Assembly (NCBI GenBank): GCA_949292445.1
Contig: CASEZU010000061.1
Coordinates: 1 to 41,054, forward strand
From: an uncultured Spirochaetales bacterium
GTDB lineage: Bacteria > Spirochaetota > Spirochaetia > Sphaerochaetales > Sphaerochaetaceae
Direction: 5' to 3'
DNA: 41,054 bases
The notes under the pieces were generated by a model. It was not told the origin of the DNA and ran no database searches. It saw only the letters and a program-made list of their open reading frames with translations. The translations under genes and the position numbers were made by a program. Below are positions 33,845 to 41,054 of the stretch, in pieces (position 1 is the first letter of the stretch; every line of letters begins with the position of its first letter).

Positions 33845-34645
33845 ATGTCGATCGGTGAGATGAACTTCTTCCAGAGGATGGTGTACATCATCCAGGAATA
33901 CAGCGGCTCCCTCCTGAAGGGAGCTGCAACTACGATGGCGATCGCTATCGTATGCACTTTCTTCGGCTGCGTGATCGGCTTTGCCGTAGGCCTGCTGCAG
34001 ACGACAGAGCCCCACAAGGGATCCGGCCCGCTCAAGCGGGGCCTGCTGAAGGCCGTGAAGGTCGTCCTGACCGCCTATGTCGAGGTGTTCAGGGGAACGC
34101 CGATGATGCTGCAGGCCGCCTTCATCTTCTATGGCATGTCGCAGCTCTTCGGCATCAACCTAGGCATGTGGAGCGCTGCCTTCATCATCGTGTCCGTCAA
34201 TACCGGCGCCTATATGGCTGAGACCGTCAGGGGAGGCATCCTCTCCGTCGACCCGGGGCAGAGCGAAGGCGCCAGGGCCATCGGCATGACGCATTTCCAG
34301 ACGATGGTGAATATCATCCTGCCGCAGGCTCTCAGGAACATCATGCCGCAGATAGGCAACAACCTGATCATCAACATAAAGGATACGTGCGTGCTCTCGA
34401 TCATCGGCACCGTGGAGCTCTTCTTCACGTTCAGGAGCATCTCCGGCGCGCTGTACATGTACTTCGAGGCGGCGACGGTGACGATGGCCATATACTTCAT
34501 ACTCACGTTCGTCTGCTCGCGTATCCTCAGGGCTGTCGAGAACCGCATGGACGGCCCTGCCGACTTCAATCTCGCCACCACCGATACGCTGGCCTTCACC
34601 AGCGGCATGACGAGATACGATGCCCAGAAGGGAGGTACCCACTGA
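33845..34645 (+). CDS. Polar amino acid ABC transporter permease
   Basis: The 266-residue inner-membrane protein has about five helices and the HisM/GlnP motifs: [40 protein letters not shown] and the EAA loop [33 protein letters not shown] that docks the ATPase. It likely forms a homodimer, as only one permease is encoded. The start has AAGGA 7 nt upstream. Confidence 0.93.
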   Translation: MSIGEMNFFQRMVYIIQEYSGSLLKGAATTMAIAIVCTFFGCVIGFAVGLLQTTEPHKGSGPLKRGLLKAVKVVLTAYVEVFRGTPMMLQAAFIFYGMSQLFGINLGMWSAAFIIVSVNTGAYMAETVRGGILSVDPGQSEGARAIGMTHFQTMVNIILPQALRNIMPQIGNNLIINIKDTCVLSIIGTVELFFTFRSISGALYMYFEAATVTMAIYFILTFVCSRILRAVENRMDGPADFNLATTDTLAFTSGMTRYDAQKGGTH

Positions 34646-35379
34646 TGGATGAGATCCTGAAGATAGAGCATCTGGTCAAGACATTCGGGACCAACGAGGT
34701 TCTCAGGGATATTGATTTCAGCGTCTCCAAGGGCGATGTGATAAGCATCATCGGCTCCTCAGGCTCCGGCAAGTCGACCCTCCTGAGATGCATCAACCTG
34801 CTTGAGGATGCCACAGGAGGGCATATCCTCTTCCATGGAGAGGATATCCTCGGCGGCGATGTCAACGAGGACAGCTACAGGACGAAGGTCGGCATGGTCT
34901 TCCAGTCCTTCAACCTCTTCGCCAACCTCAATGTGCTGGACAACTGCATGATAGGGCAGGTGAAGGTGCTGAAGAGGGATAAGGAGGAGGCTAGGGCGAC
35001 AGCGCTCGAGTACCTTGCCAAGGTCGGCATGGCCCAGTATATAGAGGCGAAGCCGCGCCAGCTCTCCGGCGGGCAGAAGCAGAGGGTAGCGATTGCCAGG
35101 GCGCTCGTGATGAATCCGGAGGTCCTGCTCTTCGACGAGCCTACGTCAGCCCTTGACCCTGAGATGGTAGGGGAGGTCCTCGATGTCATGAAGGACCTTG
35201 CCGCATCGGGCATGACTATGCTCGTGGTGACCCATGAGATGGCCTTCGCGCGCGATGTCTCCAACCGCGTCATATTCATGTCAGACGGCAGGATAGAGGA
35301 GGATGGCGACCCGGCGACGGTCTTCTCGTCCCCGAAGAGCGAGCGGACGAGGGATTTCCTCTCCCGCTTCAATTCCTGA
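34645..35379 (+). CDS. Polar amino acid ABC transporter ATP-binding protein
   Basis: The 244-residue ATPase has Walker [11 protein letters not shown]-loop [14 protein letters not shown], signature [15 protein letters not shown], Walker B with [13 protein letters not shown] and the H-loop VVTHEMAFA. This is the GlnQ/HisP type that energises the two genes upstream. The ATG at 34645 overlaps the permease stop (TGATG) with GGAGG upstream; the long in-frame extension to 34387 lies inside the permease and is not coding. The operon ends at the palindromic terminator just downstream. Confidence 0.95.
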   Translation: MDEILKIEHLVKTFGTNEVLRDIDFSVSKGDVISIIGSSGSGKSTLLRCINLLEDATGGHILFHGEDILGGDVNEDSYRTKVGMVFQSFNLFANLNVLDNCMIGQVKVLKRDKEEARATALEYLAKVGMAQYIEAKPRQLSGGQKQRVAIARALVMNPEVLLFDEPTSALDPEMVGEVLDVMKDLAASGMTMLVVTHEMAFARDVSNRVIFMSDGRIEEDGDPATVFSSPKSERTRDFLSRFNS

Positions 35380-35401
35380 ACGGAATGCCATCCAAGACGA
35401 C

Positions 35402-35425
35402 GATGCCCCTCGCGCGAGGGGCATC
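35402..35425. terminator. Bidirectional terminator between the transporter operon and EF-G2
   Basis: A perfect 24-nt palindrome, with arms GATGCCCCTCGC and GCGAGGGGCATC, sits in the 67-bp gap between two convergent genes. The stem is very GC-rich. T tracts are short on both sides (ATCATT on the plus strand, GTCGTCTT on the minus), so efficiency is uncertain, but position and symmetry favour termination from both directions. Confidence 0.65.
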
Positions 35426-35446
35426 ATCATTCCAGGGCAGAGGGGC

Positions 35447-37525
35447 TCAGGCTTCTCCCTTCTCCCTCTTCGACTCCTGGATGACGTCATCGGCGAGCTT
35501 GCCGCTGAGCGTCTCGTAGTGGTCGAACTCAAGCTCGAAGGAGCCTGTGCCTGATGTCATGCTCTTGAGGTCGATCGCATAGTTGCGGAGCTCCGCCATC
35601 GGCACCTCTGCCTTGACAGCTACCACATGGCCCTTCTCCTCCTGCCCGAGCACGCGTCCGCGCTTGGATGAGAGGTCGGAGAGGATCGCGCCGAGGTACT
35701 CGTCGTCGATGAAGACCTCAAGCTTCATGAACGGCTCGAGCAGCACGCAGCCGGCCTTGGCGAGAGCCGCTTCCATCGCGCCCTTCGCAGCGAGCTTGAA
35801 TGCCATTTCCGATGAGTCGACCGGATGCTCCTTGCCATCGACGAGCGTGATGCCGATGTCCACGAGCGGATAGCCTGCGAGGTATCCTTCATCCATCGCC
35901 TCATGCAGTCCCTTCTCGATGCCGGGGATATAGCCCTTGGAGATGGCTCCTCCCTTGATGGCGTTGACGAACTCATACTGCTGGCCGCGCTCGATCGGCT
36001 TGATCTCGAGCACGACCCTGCCGTACTGGCCATGTCCGCCGGACTGCTTCTTGTGCGTGTACTCGGCAAGGCCCGATGGCTTGGTGATCGTCTCGCGGTA
36101 GGCGATCTTCGGCGTCCTGGTGATGATGTTGATCTTCTGCTTCTCGCGGATCTTGTCGAGGATCATGTTGATATGGAGCTCGCCCATGCCGCCGATGATG
36201 GATTCCTTGGTCTCCTCGTTGTACTTCATCTGGAAGGTGAGGTCCTCTTCCGCCACGCGGTGGAGGGCATCGTTCATCTTGTCCTCACTCTTCTTGTCCT
36301 CTGCGGAGATCGCGAGCTGGTAGATTGGCTGCGGGAGCCTGAGCGGCCTGAAGAGCCTCTTGTACTCAGGTCCTGCCACGAGCGTGGAGTTCGTCTCGAT
36401 GATATCGCACTTGGTGATGATGCCGATATCGCCGGCTGGGAGTGAATCGGTCTCGATCAGCTTCTTGCCGACGGCGCGGTAGAGCTTGCCTGGCTTCGCC
36501 TTCTTGCCGAGTGCGTTGTTGTAGATATCGGTCTCCGGCGTGAGGATGCCGGTAACGACCTTGACGAAGCTCATCTTGCCGGAGAACTGGTCGATGGTCG
36601 TCTTGAAGCAGTATGCCGAGAACGGCTTCTCCGGATCTATCTCCAGCGTCGTCTCCTCGCCATCGTGCCCGATGATGTATTCCTCGATGCCGAGTGGCCA
36701 TGGGAAGTTGTTCTTGATGAAGTTCAGGAGCGATGTGATGCCGGCTCCCTTGTCGGTGGCGCCGCAGAAGACGGGAACGACCCTGTTCTCCCTCATGCCG
36801 ACGGCAAGCCCGTGCCTGATGTCATCGGGCTCGAGCGTTCCCTGCTCGAAGAACTTCTCGATAAGCTCGTCAGTGCCTTCAGCGGCGTTCTCAATGAGCC
36901 TGCCCCTGAAGTCCTCGACCACTGCCGCGTATTTCTCGGGAATGGGGCAGGGTGTCTCCTTGCCGCCTTCGTGGCACTCGTATGCCTGGTTCTCGATCAG
37001 GTTGATGACGCCATGGAACTCCTCCGCCTCGCCCAGCGCGATCACGACAGGGACGAAATGGGCGCCGAATTCCTCCACAAGCGAATCTATGGTATGCCTG
37101 AAGCTTGCCCTCTCCTTATCCATCTTGTTGATGAAGACAGCCCTAGGCTTGTTTCTCTCATCCAGTCTTCTCCAGAGCTTGATCGTCTCTATCTGCGCGC
37201 CCTCCCTGCCGTCAACCAGCATCAGCGCGGCTTCCGTAGCCCTGAAAGCGGAGATCGCCTCTCCGATGAAGTCGCCAGTACCCGGGGTATCGAGTACGTT
37301 TATCGTCTTGCCATCCCAGCCCAGCGATGAGAGCGTTGAATGGATGGACATCTTCCTCTGGATCTCTTCGTCTGTATAGTCGCTGACGGTCTTGCCGCTC
37401 TCGACTGTCTCCGGGCGGGAAAGAACGCCTGCATAGTAAAGCATCTGCTCTATGAGGTTCGTCTTTCCCGTACCGTTATGGCCGATGATGGCCACATTCC
37501 TGATATCCTTGGTGTTGACGCTCAT
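35447..37525 (-). CDS. Elongation factor G-like protein (EF-G2 type)
   Basis: The 692-residue translational GTPase has G1 GHNGTGKT (15-22), G3 DTPGTGDF (79-86), G4 NKMD, and all EF-G domains through GTGSFELEFDHYE near the end. G3 reads PGTG instead of the PGHV of canonical EF-G, so the histidine that positions the attacking water is replaced by Thr83. The P-loop also has the GHNGTGKTN variant, as in the second EF-G of Thermus and many other bacteria. These paralogues can be slow GTPases with specialised or recycling roles. A canonical fusA lies 1.7 kb upstream. The start has AAGGAGG 8 nt upstream. Confidence 0.92.
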   Translation of the reverse strand: MSVNTKDIRNVAIIGHNGTGKTNLIEQMLYYAGVLSRPETVESGKTVSDYTDEEIQRKMSIHSTLSSLGWDGKTINVLDTPGTGDFIGEAISAFRATEAALMLVDGREGAQIETIKLWRRLDERNKPRAVFINKMDKERASFRHTIDSLVEEFGAHFVPVVIALGEAEEFHGVINLIENQAYECHEGGKETPCPIPEKYAAVVEDFRGRLIENAAEGTDELIEKFFEQGTLEPDDIRHGLAVGMRENRVVPVFCGATDKGAGITSLLNFIKNNFPWPLGIEEYIIGHDGEETTLEIDPEKPFSAYCFKTTIDQFSGKMSFVKVVTGILTPETDIYNNALGKKAKPGKLYRAVGKKLIETDSLPAGDIGIITKCDIIETNSTLVAGPEYKRLFRPLRLPQPIYQLAISAEDKKSEDKMNDALHRVAEEDLTFQMKYNEETKESIIGGMGELHINMILDKIREKQKINIITRTPKIAYRETITKPSGLAEYTHKKQSGGHGQYGRVVLEIKPIERGQQYEFVNAIKGGAISKGYIPGIEKGLHEAMDEGYLAGYPLVDIGITLVDGKEHPVDSSEMAFKLAAKGAMEAALAKAGCVLLEPFMKLEVFIDDEYLGAILSDLSSKRGRVLGQEEKGHVVAVKAEVPMAELRNYAIDLKSMTSGTGSFELEFDHYETLSGKLADDVIQESKREKGEA

Positions 37526-37795
37526 CTGAAATCCTCCTTTTGATTTAAGTAAGCTATTAGGAAAATGTTAAATGCCCGCAGGCGTGAAGTAAAGGAAAAG
37601 ATTGCCGGTCCATGCGGAAATGCAGGATGCATATGGGGATGCGTGCCGGCATGATCTGATGGATTATTAGATAACTAAAATATTATAATACTATTGTTAT
37701 AGTATTAATTATGTATCAAAAATATCATTGAATACAATCATTCAGGTAGCGGATATAATCGGATATTGATCCATTCCTGGATAGGATGATACCCC
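37526..37795. other. 270-bp intergenic region before EF-G2
   Basis: No gene is seen. The half next to EF-G2 may hold its promoter (TTAACA, 18 bp, TAAATC on the minus strand at about 37545-37574). From 37671 to 37740 it turns strongly AT-rich and contains a 9-bp palindrome. Between about 37600 and 37660 ATGC-containing words recur (CATGCGG, ATGCAGG, ATGCATATGG, ATGCGTG) between GCCGG and CCGGC, a weak imperfect fold. Confidence 0.4.
37686..37707. promoter_or_regulatory. AT-rich palindrome downstream of the HTH gene
   Basis: TAATACTAT and ATAGTATTA form a perfect 9-bp inverted repeat around TGTT. It is about 90 bp past the HTH gene stop and 160 bp before EF-G2. All-AT arms make it a poor terminator and a better operator or binding-site candidate; the ATAC...GTAT arms echo the array before the nahK-like gene. 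Confidence 0.4.
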
Positions 37796-38437
37796 TCAGC
37801 GGTCGGCATGGTTCTCCAGGAGATATGCGCTTTCCGTCCCCAGAGCGGCAGCCAGTGCCGCAACGGAAGCGGCCTGCGCCCTGTTGATGTCCCTTTCGCG
37901 CTGCTCGTACTGCTGGATGGTGCGGACGGGAACGCCTGAGGCCCTGGCCAGCTGCGACTGCGAGAGTCCCTGGCGGATCCTCATGTTCTTCAGCCTCGTC
38001 TCCTTCCTGCAGATGCTGTCGATCCTCTCGATGCCTTGCATGATATCCATCTCATGGTATGGATGGTACATGTCCCTTATCCCAGTGATGCCGATTGCCT
38101 CCTCGATTTCCCTGAAGGTCAGCGCGCTCCACCACTGGTAGTAGGCGAGGATCCATCCTGCCCAGTGCTCCTCTGTCCTGTGGAACCTGATGCACGGCTC
38201 CCTGATCCTGTATGCCATCCCCGCAGCTTCGAGGATGCGGCCTGCGAGCTCTATGCCGGACATGCCGGTGATGTACATGTAATCGCCGGCCTCGAATCTC
38301 CTGGCGAAGCGGCTGCCGATGAAGAGCCGGAAGAAGTCCTCGATGGTGAAGCCCGCATCATTCACGGCATAGTCAAGCATGAAAGCCATGTTGTCCTGTG
38401 CAGGCTGGAGGTATACCTCATCGTATGCGCGGATCAT
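37796..38437 (-). CDS. HTH (XRE-type) regulator, probable antitoxin partner of the DUF3990 protein
   Basis: The product is 213 residues in two parts. Residues about 149-206 (MRIRQGLSQSQLARASGVPV, RTIQQYEQRERDINRAQAAS) form a typical Cro/C1-type helix-turn-helix. Residues 1-145 (MIRAYDEVYLQPAQDNMAFM, DYAVNDAGFTIEDFFRLFIG, HWAGWILAYYQWW) match a conserved domain I recall from gut-bacterial HTH proteins next to DUF3990 genes, loosely like DUF3791. The gene overlaps the end of the DUF3990 gene by 20 bp and is made second. The HTH is unusually C-terminal, with the presumed toxin-contact part in front. Regulatory and antitoxin roles are inference from layout. AGAGGG lies just before the ATG. Confidence 0.7.
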   Translation of the reverse strand: MIRAYDEVYLQPAQDNMAFMLDYAVNDAGFTIEDFFRLFIGSRFARRFEAGDYMYITGMSGIELAGRILEAAGMAYRIREPCIRFHRTEEHWAGWILAYYQWWSALTFREIEEAIGITGIRDMYHPYHEMDIMQGIERIDSICRKETRLKNMRIRQGLSQSQLARASGVPVRTIQQYEQRERDINRAQAASVAALAAALGTESAYLLENHADR

Positions 38438-39098
38438 CCCTCTTTATCCCCTTCCTCATGATATCCGTGATGAACAGGTCATCCCTGTCCAGCGTGAATC
38501 TCCCGCCATAGAGATAGCTGTCCCTCGCTTCACGGTCACGTCTCATCCTTTTCGCATGGTATTCCTTGGCATCGACCCGGAAAGCTCCTCTGTATTCGAT
38601 CCTGCTGAAGGCTTTCCCGCTTTTCAGTACATACTGCATCCCTAGGTTGCCCAGCCTCATTGCCCGGCCCAGGGCCTGTATGGATAGCGCTCCGTTGAGG
38701 AAATCCTCCGCGAAGGCGAAATAGCTGTCATCAGCCCTCCAGCCGAAGATCGCATCATAGCCGCTGTAATCGATAAGGAAGTTCTCGCGGAGATATTCCA
38801 GGGCAGCGGCAGCCAGCCGGCCTTTCATAAGGAATGTCCTGTTATCGAGCAGGATGGAGATCCATGTAAGGATATCACGCTGGTCTAGGTCAAGCACTTC
38901 CAGCCCTGTCTCATCCAGGCGGTATTCGTTCACGAATCCATCCCCATCCGGATCCGCGGCTGACCATTCCCTGGCTAGCTCGATGTCCATCGTGCAGTAG
39001 AAGCCAAGGCCATAGTCATTGTTCCTTTTTCCTTGTCCGTATACCGGCTTCCCGACTTCCTGCCGCGACCCATGATACAGCGTCAGTATCCTATCCAT
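38418..39098 (-). CDS. DUF3990 protein, ADP-ribosyltransferase-like fold, candidate toxin
   Basis: The 226-residue protein begins MDRILTLYHGS, then has NNDYGLGFYCTMDIELAREW and GMQYVLKSGKAFSRIEY. This is the DUF3990 pattern; by analogy with ADP-ribosyltransferase folds, H9 (YHG), Y34 (GFYCT) and Q155 (MQYV) would be the H-Y-Q-type active-site set. The C-terminal 60 residues are Arg/Lys/Asp-rich. It precedes and overlaps the HTH gene by 20 bp, the order of many toxin-antitoxin pairs. The ATG at 39098 is preferred over 39113 because a consensus promoter ends 6 nt upstream of it, predicting a leaderless mRNA. Activity and target are unknown, and a non-toxic modification enzyme is equally possible. 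Confidence 0.7.
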   Translation of the reverse strand: MDRILTLYHGSRQEVGKPVYGQGKRNNDYGLGFYCTMDIELAREWSAADPDGDGFVNEYRLDETGLEVLDLDQRDILTWISILLDNRTFLMKGRLAAAALEYLRENFLIDYSGYDAIFGWRADDSYFAFAEDFLNGALSIQALGRAMRLGNLGMQYVLKSGKAFSRIEYRGAFRVDAKEYHAKRMRRDREARDSYLYGGRFTLDRDDLFITDIMRKGIKRDDPRIR

Positions 39099-39104
39099 GC
39101 CAAT

Positions 39105-39133
39105 ATTATACATCTACAGGAGTATAGCTGCAA
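39105..39133 (-). promoter_or_regulatory. Promoter of the DUF3990-HTH operon, predicted leaderless
   Basis: On the minus strand TTGCAG (39133-39128), exactly 17 bp and a consensus TATAAT (39110-39105) are followed by ATTGGC and then the ATG at 39098. Initiation 7 nt past the -10 box would start the RNA on the A of the start codon. No ribosome binding site is present. Confidence 0.65.
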
Positions 39134-39218
39134 ATATCCCGTTCATCGCATGATGTAAGGTAGCCAGCACATCTGGGCGGATGCATCCATAAGACACCAT
39201 GGGCGGTATGGGCATTAC

Positions 39219-39242
39219 GAAGAAGAGGGCGTTTCCGCCCTC
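39219..39242 (-). terminator. Rho-independent terminator of fusA
   Basis: Six bases after the fusA stop the minus strand reads GAGGGCG-GAAA-CGCCCTC, a 7-bp GC-rich stem with a GAAA tetraloop, followed by TTCTTC. It separates fusA from the DUF3990 promoter. Confidence 0.8.
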
Positions 39243-39247
39243 CCTCG

Positions 39248-41054
39248 TCACTGCTTCTCGCTGTAGTGCGAGAACTCCATGCTGAATGATCCGCGTCCCT
39301 GCGTCGCTGACCTGAGGTCCGTCGTGTAGCCGAACATCTTCGCAAGAGGCGCTTCCGCGCTGACGATGTCCCCGCCTGGGCGCGATTCCATGCTGATGAC
39401 GATGCCTCCGCGCTGGGTGAGCGATGACATCACGTCGCCGATATACTCCGACGGTACCGATACCTGGACCTTCATCACAGGCTCCATGAGCATCGGGTCC
39501 GCTTCCGATGCGGCCTTGTCGAAGGCCATGGCAGCTGCCGATGTGAAGGCGAGCGTGGATGCCGTGTTCTCGTCGTAGCCGATTGCTGTCACGTCTGCCT
39601 CGATATCAGTGCACTCATATCCGAACTTGATGCCGCTCGTGAAGGCTCCCTCGATGCCGCTCCTGATAGCCTCGACCATCTCCTCGGGTATATCCCTTGT
39701 CTTGGCGGAGATGGTGAGCTTATTGCCGCTCTTAGGCGGAAGCGGCTTGACCCTGACGGTGACCGATGCCGTGTTCTCCTTGCCGGCAATCGTGCGCTCG
39801 AATACCTCTGTGGCCTCGGCCTCGTTCCTAATGCATTCCCTGTAGCTGACCTGCGGGTTGCCGACCCTGGCGTCGATCTTCATTTCCTTCGTGATCCTCG
39901 TCACGAGGACGTCGAGATGGAGCTCTCCCATCCCGGAGATGATGAGCTGGCCGGTCTCCTGGTCATCCTTGTAGGAGAATGTCGGATCCTCTATCGCCAG
40001 CATCTCCAGCGCCTTCCTCAGCTTGTCCATCTCGCTGGTGCTCCTTGGCTCGATGGCGATGGAGATGACCGGGTTGGGGAAGGTCATCTTCTCAAGGAGA
40101 TACGGATGCTTCTCATCTCCGATCGTGTCGCCGGTCTGCGTGAGCCTGAAGCCGATGATCACCCCAATATCGCCAGCCTTGAGCTCGGAAAGCTCCTCAG
40201 GCCTGTCCGCATGCATCCTCAGCAGCCTGTTGATCCTTTCCTTCTTGCCCTTGCTGATGTTGTATACGCCGAGCCCCTTCTTCAGCGTCCCGGAGTATAC
40301 CCTCACGAAGCACATCGGGCCGGAGTGCGGGTCTACCTGGATCTTGAAGATAAGCGCCTCAAGCGGGCCTGACTGGCTATGCCTGAGAAGCTCGGTCTTG
40401 CCTGTCTTGGCATTGATGATCTCCTTGTCCGCGACCTCGAGAGGCGAGGGCAGGAGGTCGACGATGCCGTCAAGGAGCGTCTGCACGCCGATGTTCTTCA
40501 GCGATGAGCCGACGAACACCGGGAGGAGCCCCCTGTCGAGCACGCCCTTCTTCAGCGCGGAGATGATCATATCCTCGGGGATATCGCTGCCTTCGAAGAA
40601 GAGCTCCATGATCTCATCGGAATATGCCGATACGCCATCGATGAGCTTCTCCCTCCACTCGTCGGCCCTGTCCTGCTCCGATGCGGGAATCGCTGAGCGC
40701 GTGATCGTCTTGCCCTCGTCATCGGCGCTGAATTCCAGGTATTCCATGTGGATGAGGTCAATCACCCCGGAGAAGGAGTTCTCGCTTCCCACAGGGAGGA
40801 AGAGCGGCACAGGATTCTCGTTGAGCTTCTTCCTCATCTCCTCGATGACGGCATAGAAGTCCGCGCCGAGCCTGTCCATCTTGTTGACGAAGGCGATGCG
40901 CGGGACCGAGTATCTGTCGGCCTGCCTCCAGACCGTCTCCGTCTGCGGCTCTACGCCTCCTACTGCGCAGAATACGCCGACTGCCCCGTCAAGCACGCGC
41001 AGCGACCTCTCGACCTCTGCCGTGAAGTCCACATGTCCCGGAGTGTCTATGATA
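39248..41054 (-). CDS. fusA: Elongation factor G (canonical), 5' end cut off by window edge
   Basis: About 601 C-terminal residues are visible; the frame is open to the right edge, where IIDTPGHVDFTAEVERSL (G3, with the catalytic His) is encoded, followed by NKMDRLGAD (G4). Domains II-V are complete, ending GRGSFSMEFSHYSEKQ. The P-loop and start codon lie beyond the window. Unlike the paralogue at 35447-37525 it keeps the PGH motif, so it is the housekeeping translocase. It ends at a good terminator. Confidence 0.95.
   Translation of the reverse strand, partial: IIDTPGHVDFTAEVERSLRVLDGAVGVFCAVGGVEPQTETVWRQADRYSVPRIAFVNKMDRLGADFYAVIEEMRKKLNENPVPLFLPVGSENSFSGVIDLIHMEYLEFSADDEGKTITRSAIPASEQDRADEWREKLIDGVSAYSDEIMELFFEGSDIPEDMIISALKKGVLDRGLLPVFVGSSLKNIGVQTLLDGIVDLLPSPLEVADKEIINAKTGKTELLRHSQSGPLEALIFKIQVDPHSGPMCFVRVYSGTLKKGLGVYNISKGKKERINRLLRMHADRPEELSELKAGDIGVIIGFRLTQTGDTIGDEKHPYLLEKMTFPNPVISIAIEPRSTSEMDKLRKALEMLAIEDPTFSYKDDQETGQLIISGMGELHLDVLVTRITKEMKIDARVGNPQVSYRECIRNEAEATEVFERTIAGKENTASVTVRVKPLPPKSGNKLTISAKTRDIPEEMVEAIRSGIEGAFTSGIKFGYECTDIEADVTAIGYDENTASTLAFTSAAAMAFDKAASEADPMLMEPVMKVQVSVPSEYIGDVMSSLTQRGGIVISMESRPGGDIVSAEAPLAKMFGYTTDLRSATQGRGSFSMEFSHYSEKQ

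Noticed and set aside
34387..34644. N-terminal extension of the transporter ATPase
   Set aside because: It lies inside the permease gene in another frame and reads as His/Arg-rich shadow sequence; the true start at 34645 has a ribosome binding site.
37600..37660. Repeated ATGC words between GCCGG and CCGGC
   Set aside because: Spacing is irregular and the fold has many mismatches. No riboswitch or REP-type element is recognised.
1..41054. CRISPR arrays, insertion sequences, rRNA genes and origin-like clusters
   Set aside because: No regularly spaced repeats, transposase motifs, rRNA sequence or DnaA-box clusters were seen on reading both strands.

Overview
The window is a compact, GC-rich (about 55-60% by eye) bacterial chromosome segment. 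It carries about 31 protein genes, one tRNA gene and no recognisable insertion sequence, prophage or CRISPR array. The gene content fits a spirochaete, probably of the Sphaerochaeta/Spirochaetales type and probably living in an animal gut. Pointers are a divergent second EF-G beside a canonical fusA, an XPB-type helicase with a separate partner gene, a fused AroD-AroE enzyme, a small histone-H1-like protein, an extracytoplasmic binding protein whose export signal ends in an AAGGSKE-like motif, and a NahK-like N-acetylhexosamine kinase. The assignment is inference; no rRNA is present to settle it.

Left part (1-8.4 kb, all minus strand). First come two overlapping genes related to 2-hydroxyacyl-CoA dehydratase and its activator; the second runs off the left edge. 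Next is an operon of rfbB, a NifS-type cysteine desulfurase, thiI and an ArsB/NhaD-like permease. From 8.4 to 9.0 kb lie tRNA-Thr(UGU), a structured stretch holding a decayed antitoxin-like ORF, a 9-bp inverted repeat and tandem repeats (possibly an old integration scar), and an Hc1-like histone gene with a well-formed promoter.

Centre (9-20 kb). The lon operon contains lon, a U32/TrhP-type gene, a secreted helical-repeat protein and a family 2 glycosyltransferase. Next is an ABC-F, maf, nahK-like run. Divergent from that is the fused aroDE gene, the first plus-strand gene. From 19.9 to 25.3 kb a minus-strand run encodes a small membrane protein, shikimate kinase, chorismate synthase, an XPB helicase and its partner. 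Together with aroDE this puts four shikimate-pathway activities in 6 kb.

Right part (25-41 kb). dGTPase and NrdR (nucleotide pool control) converge. An ACT-domain protein and a THEP1-like NTPase follow, then an inositol-monophosphatase-family enzyme, mfd-trmB, and a three-gene polar amino-acid ABC transporter that ends at a perfect bidirectional terminator palindrome. The last section is EF-G2, a two-gene DUF3990/HTH module with a toxin-antitoxin layout, a terminator, and canonical fusA running off the right edge.

Two things deserve most attention. One is the DUF3990 (ADP-ribosyltransferase-like)/HTH pair set between the two EF-G genes. The other is a recurrent promoter layout in which a TATCAT/TATAAT/TAGAAT box sits only 5-8 nt before the start codon with no Shine-Dalgarno sequence, which predicts leaderless mRNAs for several genes. 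Neighbouring genes often overlap by 1-20 bp, and convergent genes overlap at their 3' ends by up to 44 bp.
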